This document shows positions 51,680 through 60,518 of a stretch of DNA of 64,000 nt, piece by piece. This DNA comes from Citromicrobium bathyomarinum. GTDB lineage: Bacteria; Pseudomonadota; Alphaproteobacteria; Sphingomonadales; Sphingomonadaceae. Location: the NCBI RefSeq assembly GCF_021021475.1, contig NZ_JAINWL010000001.1, positions 868,001 through 932,000 on the forward strand, read 5' to 3'. How positions within the stretch are numbered: the first letter of the stretch is position 1; every line of letters starts with the position of its first letter. Position numbers and translations under genes: made by a program. Below the pieces are notes generated by a model. The model was not told the DNA's origin, searched no databases, and was given only the letters and a program-made list of their open reading frames with translations.

Positions 51680-52339
51680 ATGGATCACACAGCACCTGCG
51701 CCGGCCCCGGCGATTCCCCGCCCGCTTTTCGTCTATGCGCTGCTTTACGGCGGGATGACGGTGCTGGCGGGAGTGCTCGGCTTCAAGCAGATCGCGCTGC
51801 CGCTGGGCTTCACCACGCTGGCGGTCGAGTCGGGGATTTTCGCGTTCCTGATGCTGGTCGCGATTTCCAGCGCGATTTCCCAGCTTTACGGGCGCGGCAT
51901 GGCGAACCGGCTGGTGCTGTGGGGATTCGCCCCGCTGGGCCTCTCGATCCTTCTGATCCAGCTGGTGCTTGCCTTCCCGCCCAGCCCTCAGATGCCGCCA
52001 GAAAACCTCGCCGCCTTCGAAACCGTGCTCAGCCAGACCGGGCGAATCATGATCGCCGGGCCGATCGCCTATGGCGTATCGCTGCTGCTCAACGTCTGGC
52101 TGTTCGAGAAACTGCGCGGCAACGGAGACGGGGGTGGTTTCTGGATGATGCTGCGCGGCGGGCTTGCCTCGGCGGTCAGCCAGGCGGTCGACACGCTGAT
52201 CTTCATTACGGTCGCGTTCTACGGCCAGTTCGACATCGTGCCGCTGCTGATCGGGCAGGCGATTGCCAAGGTCGTGCTCAGCTTCGTGCTGGTCCCGCTG
52301 ATCATCTGGGTGCTGGTCCGCTTCGCCAGAGAGGGCTGA
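51680..52339 (+). CDS. VUT-family (YhhQ-like) queuosine-precursor transporter
   Basis: A 219-residue membrane protein with about six helices and the VUT family layout. Supporting segments are 'YALLYGGMTVLAGVLGFKQI', 'LVAISSAISQLYGRGMANRL', 'RGGLASAVSQAVDTLIFITV' and 'AFYGQFDIVPLLIGQAIAKV'. E. coli YhhQ imports preQ0/preQ1 for tRNA queuosine. Start chosen at MDHTAPAP, behind a GGAGG site. I looked for a preQ1 riboswitch in the leader and saw none. It faces the nucleoside-transporter operon. Confidence 0.7.
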   Translation: MDHTAPAPAPAIPRPLFVYALLYGGMTVLAGVLGFKQIALPLGFTTLAVESGIFAFLMLVAISSAISQLYGRGMANRLVLWGFAPLGLSILLIQLVLAFPPSPQMPPENLAAFETVLSQTGRIMIAGPIAYGVSLLLNVWLFEKLRGNGDGGGFWMMLRGGLASAVSQAVDTLIFITVAFYGQFDIVPLLIGQAIAKVVLSFVLVPLIIWVLVRFAREG

Positions 52340-52354
52340 GGCAGCTTCGTCAGG

Positions 52355-53740
52355 CTAGACCCCCAGCGCCTCGACGAAATTCTCGCGCCATTTCTCGACA
52401 TTGGCGGTCTTGACCACCTCGTTGAGCTTTTGCCAGCGCGCCTTGCGCTCTTCCAGCGGCATGTCGATCGCGGTACGGATCGCCTCGCTGGTTTCTTCCA
52501 TGCTGTAGGGATTGATCATCAGCGCGCCCTCCCCATCGAGCTCCAGCTGCTCGGCTGCGCCTGCAAAGCGGGAGAGGACGAGCACGCCGGGATCTTCGGG
52601 ATCCTGCGCGGCGATGTATTCCTTCGCCACCAGATTCATTCCGTCGCGCAGGGGCGTGACCAGCCCGACATGGGCGGAGCGGTAGATGCCGAACAGTTCC
52701 TGCCGCGAATAGCCGCGGTTAACGTAGCGGATCGGGACCATGTCGACCTCCGACCGCTCGCCATTGATCTGCCCCGCTTTCTGTTCGAGCGTGTTGCGGA
52801 TCTTCTGATAGCTGGCGACATCCTGGCGCGAGGGCGGCGCGATCTGAACGTAGAGCGTCTCCTTCACCCGGTCGGGATAGGTATCGAAGAAGCGACCCAG
52901 CGCATCGAAGCGTTCGGGCAACCCCTTGGAATAATCCAGCCGGTCGACCCCGATGATGACCTTGCGATGGCGCGAGCTGGACAGCATCCGCTGATGCGCC
53001 TGCCGCGCATCGCCGGTCTGCCCGCCTTCCAGAAATTCATCGTAGTCGAGCCCGATCGGGAAAGCGGCGACCTTCACGGAGCGTCCGTCGAACGTCACGG
53101 TGCCGTCGTCGGTAACATCCGCCTGCAATTCCTTGCGGCAATAGCCGAGGAAGCTGTCGACCGATTCCTCGTCCTGGAACCCGATCAGGTCGTAGGCCAG
53201 CATGGTGCGCACCAGCCGCTCGTGGAACGGCAGCGCGACCAGCAGGTTGCGCGGCGGCCAGGGGATGTGGAGGAAGAACCCGATCCGGTTCTTGTTGCCC
53301 CGCGTGCGCAGCCGTTCGCCCAGCGGGATCAGGTGATAATCGTGCACCCACACAGTGTCTTCGGGGTCGATCAGCGGGCCGAGACTATCGGCAAAGCGCT
53401 GGTTGACCCGCTCGTACCCCTTGCCGAAGCCGGATTCGTACTCGGCCAGATCGATCCGGTAGTGGAACAGCGGCCACAGCGTGCGGTTGGCGTAGCCGTT
53501 GTAATATTCGTCGACGTCCTGCGGTTCGAGGTCGATCGTCGCGGTGGTCACCCCCTGGTTCTTCTGCATGTCGAGGTGGCCGGAGAACGTCTCGGTCTCC
53601 TTGCCCGACCAGCCGAACCAGATTCCGCGCCGTTCGCGCAGTGCAGATCCCAGCGCGACCGCCAGCCCGCCCTGAGATCCGGCGGCGCCTCGCGCCTTGG
53701 GTACGGATACTCGGTTCGAGACGACGATCAGGCGGCTCAT
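52355..53740 (-). CDS. otsA: Alpha,alpha-trehalose-phosphate synthase (UDP/GDP-glucose)
   Basis: A 461-residue GT20 glycosyltransferase forming trehalose 6-phosphate from nucleotide-glucose and glucose 6-phosphate. Motifs: 'LIVVSNRVSVPKARGAAGSQ', 'GIWFGWSGKE', 'WVHDYHLIPLGERLR', 'FFLHIPWPPRNLLVALP', 'IIGVDRLDYSKGLPERFDAL' and 'LRDGMNLVAKEYIAAQ'. Start at MSRLIVVS overlaps the stop of the GH15 gene by four bases. It is the last gene of otsB-GH15-otsA. Trehalose protects against salt and desiccation. Confidence 0.96.
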   Translation of the reverse strand: MSRLIVVSNRVSVPKARGAAGSQGGLAVALGSALRERRGIWFGWSGKETETFSGHLDMQKNQGVTTATIDLEPQDVDEYYNGYANRTLWPLFHYRIDLAEYESGFGKGYERVNQRFADSLGPLIDPEDTVWVHDYHLIPLGERLRTRGNKNRIGFFLHIPWPPRNLLVALPFHERLVRTMLAYDLIGFQDEESVDSFLGYCRKELQADVTDDGTVTFDGRSVKVAAFPIGLDYDEFLEGGQTGDARQAHQRMLSSSRHRKVIIGVDRLDYSKGLPERFDALGRFFDTYPDRVKETLYVQIAPPSRQDVASYQKIRNTLEQKAGQINGERSEVDMVPIRYVNRGYSRQELFGIYRSAHVGLVTPLRDGMNLVAKEYIAAQDPEDPGVLVLSRFAGAAEQLELDGEGALMINPYSMEETSEAIRTAIDMPLEERKARWQKLNEVVKTANVEKWRENFVEALGV

Positions 53741-55536
53741 CTTATGACGCTCCATGGTCTGGAAAGAAGGGTGGCACAGTTGATGATACCCACCAGAGAG
53801 TATGTCTGGGGGAAGTTGCCCCAAAGCTCTCCATTGTTAAAATCGAGGTCTTCGGACAGCAGGCCAGACTTGGTCCGGTGCGACAGCATGGTTTCGAACA
53901 GCGCCCGCGCCTCTTCCTCGCGCCCGGCAAGATGCAGCGCTTCCATCAGCCAGAAGGTGCAGATGTTGAACGCGGTCTCTGGCAAGCCGAAATCGTCCTC
54001 CGCGTCGTACCGCAGCATGTGTTCGCCGCGCCGCAGCCCCTTCTCGATCGCGGCGAAGGTCTTCTGGAAGCGCTCGTCCTCGGGCTTGAGGAAGCCGAGG
54101 TCGATCATCTGCAGCAGGCTCGCGTCGAGGTGGCTGCCGCCCAGCGCGGAGGCGTAGTGCTGCCCTTCCTCGTGCCACGCATCTTCCTCGATGCGCGCGC
54201 GGATTGTCGCAGCCCGGTCGCGCCAGAATTCGCACTTGTCGATCAATCCGAGCCGTTCTGCGACGGTCGCGATGCGCCCGCACGCGGCCCAGCTCATCAG
54301 CACGGAATAGGTATGAACCTCTTGCCGGGTGCGGAATTCCCACAGGCCTGCATCGGGCTGATCGTGCATCTTCCACGCCATCTCGCCGACCTGCTCGAGG
54401 CTGTCGAAATCCGCTTCGCCTGCCAGACGGTAAAGCCGCTGGTCGAAGAAGGCCTGCACCGTGGGCAGCACGATCTGGCCATAGGCGTCGTGCTGCACCT
54501 GGCTGAAGGCGGCGTTACCCTTGCGGACGGGGCCCATGCCTCGATAGCCCGCCAGATGCTGCGCGAAGCTTTCGGTCAATTCGGGCTCGCCCATCACCGA
54601 ATAGAGCGGCTGGACCGCGCCGCCCTTGGCATTGTCGACGATGTTGCGCAGGTAGGCGAGGTACTTCTCCAGCACGTCGAGCGCGCCGAGGCGATTGAGC
54701 GCCTGCACGGTGTAATAGGCATCGCGAATCCAGCAGTAGCGATAATCCCAGTTGCGTTCGCTGCCCGGTGCCTCGGGAATCGAGGTCGTCAGGGCGGCGA
54801 CGATCGCGCCGGTTTCCTCGTGCTGGCATATCTTCAGCGTGATCGCAGCGCGGATCACCGCCTCCTGCCATTCCATCGGCGTCGCCAGCCCGCGGACCCA
54901 GTGGCGCCAATAATGGTCGGTCAGCTCAAGCATCGTCTCCACCTCGCGCCCGACATTGCCGCCGAACGGCTCGTCCGGGCCGAGGAAGAAGTGCAGGTCG
55001 CTCTCGAGCCGGAAGGTGCGCTTTTCGAGCACGTAGCCGACCGGCGCATCGGTGGTCATGCGCAGCGCCTGCTGGCCGACAAGATAGCGGATGTGATTGG
55101 TGCCGTTGGTCGTCTCGGCGACTGCCTCGCCATAATTCTTCATCGGCGTGCAGTTGACCGTTATGCGCGGCGTCCCCGCCACGGGCCGCACGATCCGCAC
55201 AAAGGCGACCGGGCGGTACATCCGGCCCGATCGGCGAAAGCGCGGGGCGAAATCGATAATCTCGATCGCGCTGCCGTCTTCCGCCTCGAGCCGGGTCTTC
55301 AGCACTGCCGTGTTGCGCTGATACTGCTGGGTCGATTTGGCAAAACCTTCCAGCTCGATCCGCCACACGCCTTCGTGCTGCCGCTCCCCATTGAGCAGCG
55401 CGCAGAAAACCGGGTCGCCATCGACCCGCGGCACGCAGCCCCACACCAGTCCGCCACCCTCGTCGATCAATCCGGTGACCTGGCAATTGCCGACCGGCCA
55501 GAGTTCGAGCGAGCTGTGGGTAGGTGTTTGTGTCAT
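53737..55536 (-). CDS. GH15-family glucoamylase/trehalase-like hydrolase
   Basis: A 599-residue glycoside hydrolase of family 15, with an N-terminal beta-sandwich and a C-terminal (alpha/alpha)6 barrel. Signature segments: 'SERNWDYRYCWIRDAYYTVQ' (conserved WDYRYxWxRD), 'QHDAYGQIVLP', 'LWEFRTRQEVHTYSVLMSWA' (candidate catalytic Glu) and 'LLSEDLDFNNGELWGNFPQT' (second catalytic Glu region). There is no signal peptide, so it is cytoplasmic. GH15 enzymes act on alpha-glucans or, in some bacteria, on trehalose. Being encoded between otsB and otsA with 4-base overlaps at both ends, it must be made in step with trehalose synthesis. Confidence 0.9.
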   Translation of the reverse strand: MTQTPTHSSLELWPVGNCQVTGLIDEGGGLVWGCVPRVDGDPVFCALLNGERQHEGVWRIELEGFAKSTQQYQRNTAVLKTRLEAEDGSAIEIIDFAPRFRRSGRMYRPVAFVRIVRPVAGTPRITVNCTPMKNYGEAVAETTNGTNHIRYLVGQQALRMTTDAPVGYVLEKRTFRLESDLHFFLGPDEPFGGNVGREVETMLELTDHYWRHWVRGLATPMEWQEAVIRAAITLKICQHEETGAIVAALTTSIPEAPGSERNWDYRYCWIRDAYYTVQALNRLGALDVLEKYLAYLRNIVDNAKGGAVQPLYSVMGEPELTESFAQHLAGYRGMGPVRKGNAAFSQVQHDAYGQIVLPTVQAFFDQRLYRLAGEADFDSLEQVGEMAWKMHDQPDAGLWEFRTRQEVHTYSVLMSWAACGRIATVAERLGLIDKCEFWRDRAATIRARIEEDAWHEEGQHYASALGGSHLDASLLQMIDLGFLKPEDERFQKTFAAIEKGLRRGEHMLRYDAEDDFGLPETAFNICTFWLMEALHLAGREEEARALFETMLSHRTKSGLLSEDLDFNNGELWGNFPQTYSLVGIINCATLLSRPWSVIR

Positions 55537-56285
55537 GCAAGCTCCAGCCATTGGTGCACCGCCTCAACGCCCGGCAGGCGATATCGGGCGGCGGTTTCAC
55601 GGGGTTCTCCCACAAGCACACCGAAGCCGCCTAGTTCCTGCGCCGCGCGAAACCCGTCTTCATCGGTGGTATCGTCGCCGAGGAAGACGGGGGTGCCTCC
55701 TGCAAACGGCGGATCGCCCATGATCGCCCGCAGACCGACGCCCTTGTCGCTATCGGTCGTCGCCAGTTCGATCACCATCTTCCCATCGCGCACATGCAGA
55801 CCGTGCTGATCTGCGAGATCCTGCGCGAAGGCGCGGATATCGTCCCTGCGTTCGGGACATTCGCGATAGTGAAGCCCCAGCCCCAGCGTCTTGCGTTCCA
55901 GCAGCAGGCCGTGGGTGGAGCGCTCGAATGCGCGCGCCGCGTCCCATGCTTCGTCATGGAGTGAGGGCGGCGCGTGTTCGCTGACCGGCGAGCCGTCGGG
56001 GCTGGTCACCTCGGCACCGTGCGAACCGCTCATCACGATGGCGCAGCGCGGCAGGTGTTTGCGCAGATCGCCGATATGGCGGCCCGAGACCAGCGCCAGC
56101 CGCCCGTTCAGCTCCCTCGCCTTGCGTTCCAGCGCGGAGGCCAAATGCCGCGGCACGTCGATGGCATCGGGGCTGTCGGCCAGTTCCACCAGCGTGCCGT
56201 CGAAATCGAGGAACAGCGCCGCGCTGGGAATCGCATCGAGATTTGGAGGCGGGGCGAGATCGGCTGCGGCCATGCCCACAGACAT
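55533..56285 (-). CDS. otsB: Trehalose-6-phosphate phosphatase
   Basis: A 250-residue HAD-superfamily phosphatase that removes phosphate from trehalose 6-phosphate. Motif I 'LFLDFDGTLVELADSPD' has the nucleophile Asp; 'LALVSGRHIGDLRKHLP', 'SGSHGAEV' and motif IV 'VFLGDDTTDEDGFRAAQELG' follow. I use the ATG giving MSVGMAAAD; the next Met four codons on is equally possible, and neither has a clear ribosome site. The first gene of the otsB-GH15-otsA unit; its stop overlaps the GH15 start as ATGA. Confidence 0.93.
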   Translation of the reverse strand: MSVGMAAADLAPPPNLDAIPSAALFLDFDGTLVELADSPDAIDVPRHLASALERKARELNGRLALVSGRHIGDLRKHLPRCAIVMSGSHGAEVTSPDGSPVSEHAPPSLHDEAWDAARAFERSTHGLLLERKTLGLGLHYRECPERRDDIRAFAQDLADQHGLHVRDGKMVIELATTDSDKGVGLRAIMGDPPFAGGTPVFLGDDTTDEDGFRAAQELGGFGVLVGEPRETAARYRLPGVEAVHQWLELA

Positions 56286-56342
56286 AGGGGCAACCAATGC
56301 TGCAGTGCAAACTGTTCGTCTCAAACGCAGCCGCGCGCGGGG

Positions 56343-57065
56343 CTATTCGACCTGCGAAACCATCGCCACCCGCGCCTTCTTCAGCGCATCGGCCTTCAGC
56401 TGATGGACGCGCGGCACGCTGACGCCGAGCACGGCGGCGATCTCGTTGAGGTTCAGCTCCTCGATGAAATAGAGCTTGAGGACCAGCTGCAGGCGTTCGG
56501 GCAGCGCGCCGATGGCTTGGGCGAGCACTCCGCTATCCTCGCTGGCGAGCAGGTTGGCTTCGGGATCGGGCCGGTTGTCGCTGAACGCGGTATCGCTGTC
56601 CGAATAGCATTCGTCGATCGAGGTCGCGCTGGTCGAGGCGGCGAGGCGCATCGATTCGTAGCGGTCGAGCGGCATTTCCATCGCCTGAGCCATTTCCGCC
56701 GCATTGGGCGCGCGGCCCAGCTCGGTCCGCAATGTCTGTTCGGCGACATCGCGCTTGCGGGTCCAGGCCGCGGCACTGCGCGGGCGGTGTGACTGGCCGC
56801 GCAGCAGGTCGACCATCGCGCCGCGCACGCGCATCTTGGCATAGGCGGCAAAGCCATCGTCGCTGGGCCGGTCGTGCCGCTGCGCCGCCTCGGTAAGGGC
56901 CATCATCCCGACCTGCATCAGGTCGTCGACGTCGACCGTCGCGCTGCCATGCCCCTCGTAATACCACGCGAGCTTGCGCACGAGCGGGAGGAACTGCGTC
57001 ACCTTCTCCTGCACGGTGGAGCCATAGGCATGGCGGACGGCGAAAAGGGCTTGATCGTGCTTCAT
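56343..57065 (-). CDS. fliA: Flagellar sigma factor FliA (sigma-28)
   Basis: A 240-residue sigma-70-family factor of the FliA class, directing late flagellar genes. Region 2 shows 'VDVDDLMQVGMMALTEAAQR' and 'GFAAYAKMRVRGAMVDLLRG'; region 3 'RKRDVAEQTLRTELGRAPNA'; region 4 'RLQLVLKLYFIEELNLNEIA' with the helix-turn-helix 'AAVLGVSVPRVHQLKADAL'. The start overlaps the flhA stop (ATGA). It is the last gene of a transcript that begins at a sigma-54 promoter upstream of the transglycosylase gene. FliA should be held in check by FlgM, encoded 3.5 kb away. Confidence 0.95.
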   Translation of the reverse strand: MKHDQALFAVRHAYGSTVQEKVTQFLPLVRKLAWYYEGHGSATVDVDDLMQVGMMALTEAAQRHDRPSDDGFAAYAKMRVRGAMVDLLRGQSHRPRSAAAWTRKRDVAEQTLRTELGRAPNAAEMAQAMEMPLDRYESMRLAASTSATSIDECYSDSDTAFSDNRPDPEANLLASEDSGVLAQAIGALPERLQLVLKLYFIEELNLNEIAAVLGVSVPRVHQLKADALKKARVAMVSQVE

Positions 57066-59197
57066 GCGGCAAGTGCCTCTTGCGGCTGCATGTGCTGGGT
57101 CTGGTCGGGCGGCGGCAATTGCGGCTGCTGCGGTGCCGCCTCGGCATCGTCACCGATGACCGCGATCACCTCGATCGGCTGCGCAGCAGGCAGTTCGTTG
57201 ATCGACAGCACCAGCAGCCCCGGCGCACGCAGCTTGAGCAGGCTGGCGAGCGCGCGGCGGGCGCGCGGCTGGACCACCAGTGCCGGAGTGAGCGCGCCTT
57301 GCGGCCGGGAGTTGAGCAGCGCGGAAATCCGTTCGCCGATCGAGCGCGCGAGGTCGGGCTCGATCACGATCTCGCCCGTGGTCGGGTCCTGCATTCCGCC
57401 CACGACCATCTCTTCCAGCCGCGCGGCGAGGGTGAGTACAGGCAGACGCTCGTCCGGGCCGCAGATCGTGCCGACCAGCATCGAGCCGAGGTCCGCGCGC
57501 ATCAGCTCGACGATCTGCGCCGGATCGTTCGTCCGCTGAGCGGCCTGCGACAGGCTGGAGAAGACGCGCACCGAATGGGTCAGCGAAATGCCGTCTGCCA
57601 GCAGCGCCTTGAGCACGGCGGTGATCGCCGCGAGCGAGAGCGGCTGCGGAGTGATCGTGTCGATGAGCTGGGCGTGCCGTTCACGCAGCAGATCGAGCAG
57701 TTCGCGCACCTGGTCCGGCCCCAGCAGCTCGGCCGCGCGGCCTGCGAGCAGCTGGTGGACCTGCGTGGCGATGACGCTTTCCGGATCGACCACCAGATAG
57801 CCCTCCGCCACCGCAAGATCGCGCGAACCCTCGTCGATCCATTTGGCATCGCAGCCGAAGCTGGGATCCTTGGTGGGTTCCCCTGCGAGGACATGCGAAT
57901 CGAGCACCTCCCCGGTGTCGATCGCGAGCAGTTTGCCGCTGCGCAGCGTGCCCGAACCGGCCGGCGCTCCGCCGAGCATGATGCGGTACTGGTCGGGCGC
58001 GATGTCGAAGCTGTCGGCAATGCGGAACTGCGGCACGACGAAGCCGAAGGCCTGGCACATCTGCTTGCGCAGGCCGGTCAGGCGGGCGACCAGCGGTGCG
58101 CCTTTCCGGTCGTCGGCCAGCTGGACGAGGCCGTAGCCGAGCTGGATCGTGACCAGCGTCTGGTCCGACACTTCGCCGATGGTGATCCGCGAAGGGTCGG
58201 GCTTTTCCTCGGGCTCGGGCACGAAGACAGCCGCGGCATCCTCGCGCTTCTTGAGCCCGCGCCACAGCAGCAGCGCACCCGCCGCCAGCGGCAGGAAGAT
58301 CATCTGCGGCATTGCCGGGATGCATCCGATCGCGCCGAGGATGCAGCCGACCGGCAGCCAGATCTTGGAATCGGCCAGCTGTCCGCCGATCTGCCCGGTC
58401 AGGTCGCGGGTGTCGGAGACGCGGGTGACGATCACCGCCGCGGCGATCGACAGCAGCAGCGCGGGGATCGATGCGACCAGCGCATCGCCCACCGCCAGCG
58501 TGACGTAGAGCGATCCGGCCTCGCCCGCGCTCAGCCCGTGGCTTGCCATGCCCAGCACCAGACCGGCGATGACGTTGACGAACAGGATCAGCAGCGCGGC
58601 GATCGCATCGCCCTTCACGAACTTGCTGGCACCATCCATCGACCCGTAGAAATCGGCCTCGGTGGCGATCTCGCGCCGGCGGGCCTTGGCTTCCTCGGCG
58701 GTCATCAGCCCGGCAGCGAGGTCGGAATCGATCGCCATCTGCTTGCCCGGCAAGGCGTCCAGAGTGAAGCGCGCGGTCACTTCGGACACGCGGCCCGCAC
58801 CCTTGGTCACCACCACCATGTTGATGATCGTCAAGATGATGAACACGATCAGCCCGACCGCGAAATTGCCGCCGATCAGGAATTCGCCGAAGGCCTCGAT
58901 CACCTTGCCCGCCGCCGCGCCGCCCTCGTGCCCGTTGAGCAGTACGATGCGGGTCGATGCGACGTTCAATGCGAGGCGCATCAGCGTGGCGAACAGCAGG
59001 ACCGAGGGGAAGGACGAGAAGTCGAGCGGCTTTTGCGCATTCATCGCCGCCATCAGGATCGAGACCGACAGCGCGATATTGAGCACGAAGAACAGGTCGA
59101 GCATCAGCGACGGGATCGGCACGACCATAAGCAGGATGATCGCGAGAATCCCGGCGGGAAGCGCAAGCGCGGGCGAGATGAAGGCAGGCAGCTTCAC
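57062..59197 (-). CDS. flhA: Flagellar export protein FlhA
   Basis: A 711-residue core subunit of the flagellar type III export gate. About eight membrane helices fill the first ~310 residues, including 'PIPSLMLDLFFVLNIALSVS', 'PSVLLFATLMRLALNVASTR' and the conserved cytoplasmic 'FILDALPGKQMAIDSDL'-type FHIPEP segment, read here as 'RFTLDALPGKQMAIDSDLAA'. The large cytoplasmic domain follows. The start is GTG, overlapping the preceding stop as GTGA, and the stop overlaps fliA. Translational coupling of transglycosylase, flhA and fliA ties export-gate and sigma-factor levels together. Confidence 0.97.
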   Translation of the reverse strand: MKLPAFISPALALPAGILAIILLMVVPIPSLMLDLFFVLNIALSVSILMAAMNAQKPLDFSSFPSVLLFATLMRLALNVASTRIVLLNGHEGGAAAGKVIEAFGEFLIGGNFAVGLIVFIILTIINMVVVTKGAGRVSEVTARFTLDALPGKQMAIDSDLAAGLMTAEEAKARRREIATEADFYGSMDGASKFVKGDAIAALLILFVNVIAGLVLGMASHGLSAGEAGSLYVTLAVGDALVASIPALLLSIAAAVIVTRVSDTRDLTGQIGGQLADSKIWLPVGCILGAIGCIPAMPQMIFLPLAAGALLLWRGLKKREDAAAVFVPEPEEKPDPSRITIGEVSDQTLVTIQLGYGLVQLADDRKGAPLVARLTGLRKQMCQAFGFVVPQFRIADSFDIAPDQYRIMLGGAPAGSGTLRSGKLLAIDTGEVLDSHVLAGEPTKDPSFGCDAKWIDEGSRDLAVAEGYLVVDPESVIATQVHQLLAGRAAELLGPDQVRELLDLLRERHAQLIDTITPQPLSLAAITAVLKALLADGISLTHSVRVFSSLSQAAQRTNDPAQIVELMRADLGSMLVGTICGPDERLPVLTLAARLEEMVVGGMQDPTTGEIVIEPDLARSIGERISALLNSRPQGALTPALVVQPRARRALASLLKLRAPGLLVLSINELPAAQPIEVIAVIGDDAEAAPQQPQLPPPDQTQHMQPQEALAA

Positions 59198-60111
59198 AGG
59201 CCGAGCGCCGCGAATTTGGAGTAGGCTTCATCGATCCGGGCACGCGCTCGTCCGCCGACCCCGCCTGAATCGCTGCCCCCGAAGGTGGAGCGCAGCGTCT
59301 CCGCCATGGAAGGGCGCGCCTGCGGGCCATCGGTCGCGGCGATCGCCACCGCGCGCGCGCTGCGCCCCGGCATCATCGCGGTGCTGGCGTAGCGCGCCTG
59401 CGCGAATTCCTGCGACAGGCCGCCGGTCCCCGGTGCGCCGCCGGGCACGAGGGGCATTGCCCCGCCCTGCTCCATCGCGTTGGCGACCTTGGTCTGCAAC
59501 AGGCTCATCACCTCGGCGACCGAGCGCGGACGACCCCGGTCGTAGAAGATCGGGCGGTTTGCCGCCGCCGCCTTGGGCATCAGTGCCGGGGCCGACTGGC
59601 CCGCATCGGTGCGATAGGCATTGAGGAATGTCTGCGCCCCGCCGAGGCCGAGGAAGTGGGCGAGATAGAGCTCGGCGGGTTCCGGCTCGCGGCCCAGCAC
59701 GCCGCGCAGGCCATCGGTATTCTCGCGCGCCAGCTCGGCCGCCATCAGCGCGGAGGTATCGGCATCGTAACGCAGCGAGAGCAGCTGCGCGCGGGTGCCC
59801 GCATCGGACACGCCGCCGCGCGGATCGATCCGGTCGCTGGCCCAGGCATAACCATATTTGGAGCCGTGCCGGTCCATCGTGCGCAGCCAGGTGGAATCGA
59901 TGAACTGGTACAGGCCCGTGGCGCTGGAGGTGCGCGCCTTGGCGTCAGGGTCCAATCCGGATTCGAGCCGCGCCTGCGCCAGCAGGTAATCGAAATCGAC
60001 TCCGGTCTTCTCGGATGCACGCGCAATCGCGGTGCGCACGTCCGCCGAGCGTGCCGGAGCGGCAGGCGCTTGCGCGGGGCTTGCGGCAGGTACTGGACTT
60101 GCGGTGGGCAC
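59194..60111 (-). CDS. Flagellar-locus lytic transglycosylase (SLT domain)
   Basis: A 305-residue protein with an SLT-like transglycosylase domain: 'YLLAQARLESGLDPDAKART' (catalytic Glu near residue 49), 'SSATGLYQFIDSTWLRTM' and 'LYLAHFLGLGGAQTFLNAYR'. The rest is Ala/Gly-rich and probably disordered. It would open peptidoglycan for the rod, replacing the muramidase domain of enterobacterial FlgJ; similar proteins (PleA-like) serve this role in alphaproteobacteria. No classical signal peptide is visible from the GTG start, so export may use the flagellar apparatus. It is the first gene of the flhA-fliA transcript, behind a sigma-54 promoter. Confidence 0.82.
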   Translation of the reverse strand: MPTASPVPAASPAQAPAAPARSADVRTAIARASEKTGVDFDYLLAQARLESGLDPDAKARTSSATGLYQFIDSTWLRTMDRHGSKYGYAWASDRIDPRGGVSDAGTRAQLLSLRYDADTSALMAAELARENTDGLRGVLGREPEPAELYLAHFLGLGGAQTFLNAYRTDAGQSAPALMPKAAAANRPIFYDRGRPRSVAEVMSLLQTKVANAMEQGGAMPLVPGGAPGTGGLSQEFAQARYASTAMMPGRSARAVAIAATDGPQARPSMAETLRSTFGGSDSGGVGGRARARIDEAYSKFAALGL

Positions 60112-60144
60112 TGGACCTCCGGAACTGAACTTCCGTAGGTGCTA

Positions 60145-60160
60145 AGCAATCTTCGTGCCA
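60145..60160 (-). promoter_or_regulatory. Sigma-54 promoter of the transglycosylase-flhA-fliA operon
   Basis: Minus-strand TGGCACGAAGATTGCT matches the TGGCACG-N4-TTGCW consensus exactly, with GG and GC ten bases apart. The -12 element lies ~35 bases before the GTG start of the transglycosylase gene, in the gap after flgN. Confidence 0.88.
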
Positions 60161-60187
60161 GTTAACGCCCGGGCGGCTGCCCTCGTG

Positions 60188-60508
60188 TCAGTAAGACAGC
60201 CCGGCGGGGCGCTCGATCCCGCCATTATAGGTGCCCGCAACGCCCGCCATCGCGTCGATCCGCGCCTGGACATTGGTGGCGATAAGGTTGCGCAGACGGC
60301 GGTTGATCGTGTTCAACCGGCGCACCGCGTCGAGCAGGCCGAGACATTCCTCGTCCAGGTCTTCCGGGCGCACTTCATCGAGCCGCGCGCACAGATTCAT
60401 CTTGTCGTTCGAGCAATTGTTGATCCGGTCGATATCGAGGGCGGCAAGGGCCTGCCGCTCGCCTTCGAGGAGGGCAAGCATTTGCCGCAAGGCAGTACGC
60501 GTCGTCAT
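60188..60508 (-). CDS. flgN: FlgN-like flagellar export chaperone
   Basis: A 106-residue helical protein starting 'MTTRTALRQMLALLEGERQA'. Length, all-helical character, the repeated Leu/Arg pattern ('LLDAVRRLNTINRRLRNLIA') and position 10 bases after flgM fit FlgN, the chaperone for hook-filament junction proteins FlgK and FlgL. Sequence conservation in this family is low, so the name depends largely on context. It is co-transcribed with flgM from a sigma-28-like promoter. Confidence 0.7.
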   Translation of the reverse strand: MTTRTALRQMLALLEGERQALAALDIDRINNCSNDKMNLCARLDEVRPEDLDEECLGLLDAVRRLNTINRRLRNLIATNVQARIDAMAGVAGTYNGGIERPAGLSY

Positions 60509-60518
60509 CCCGGGTCTC

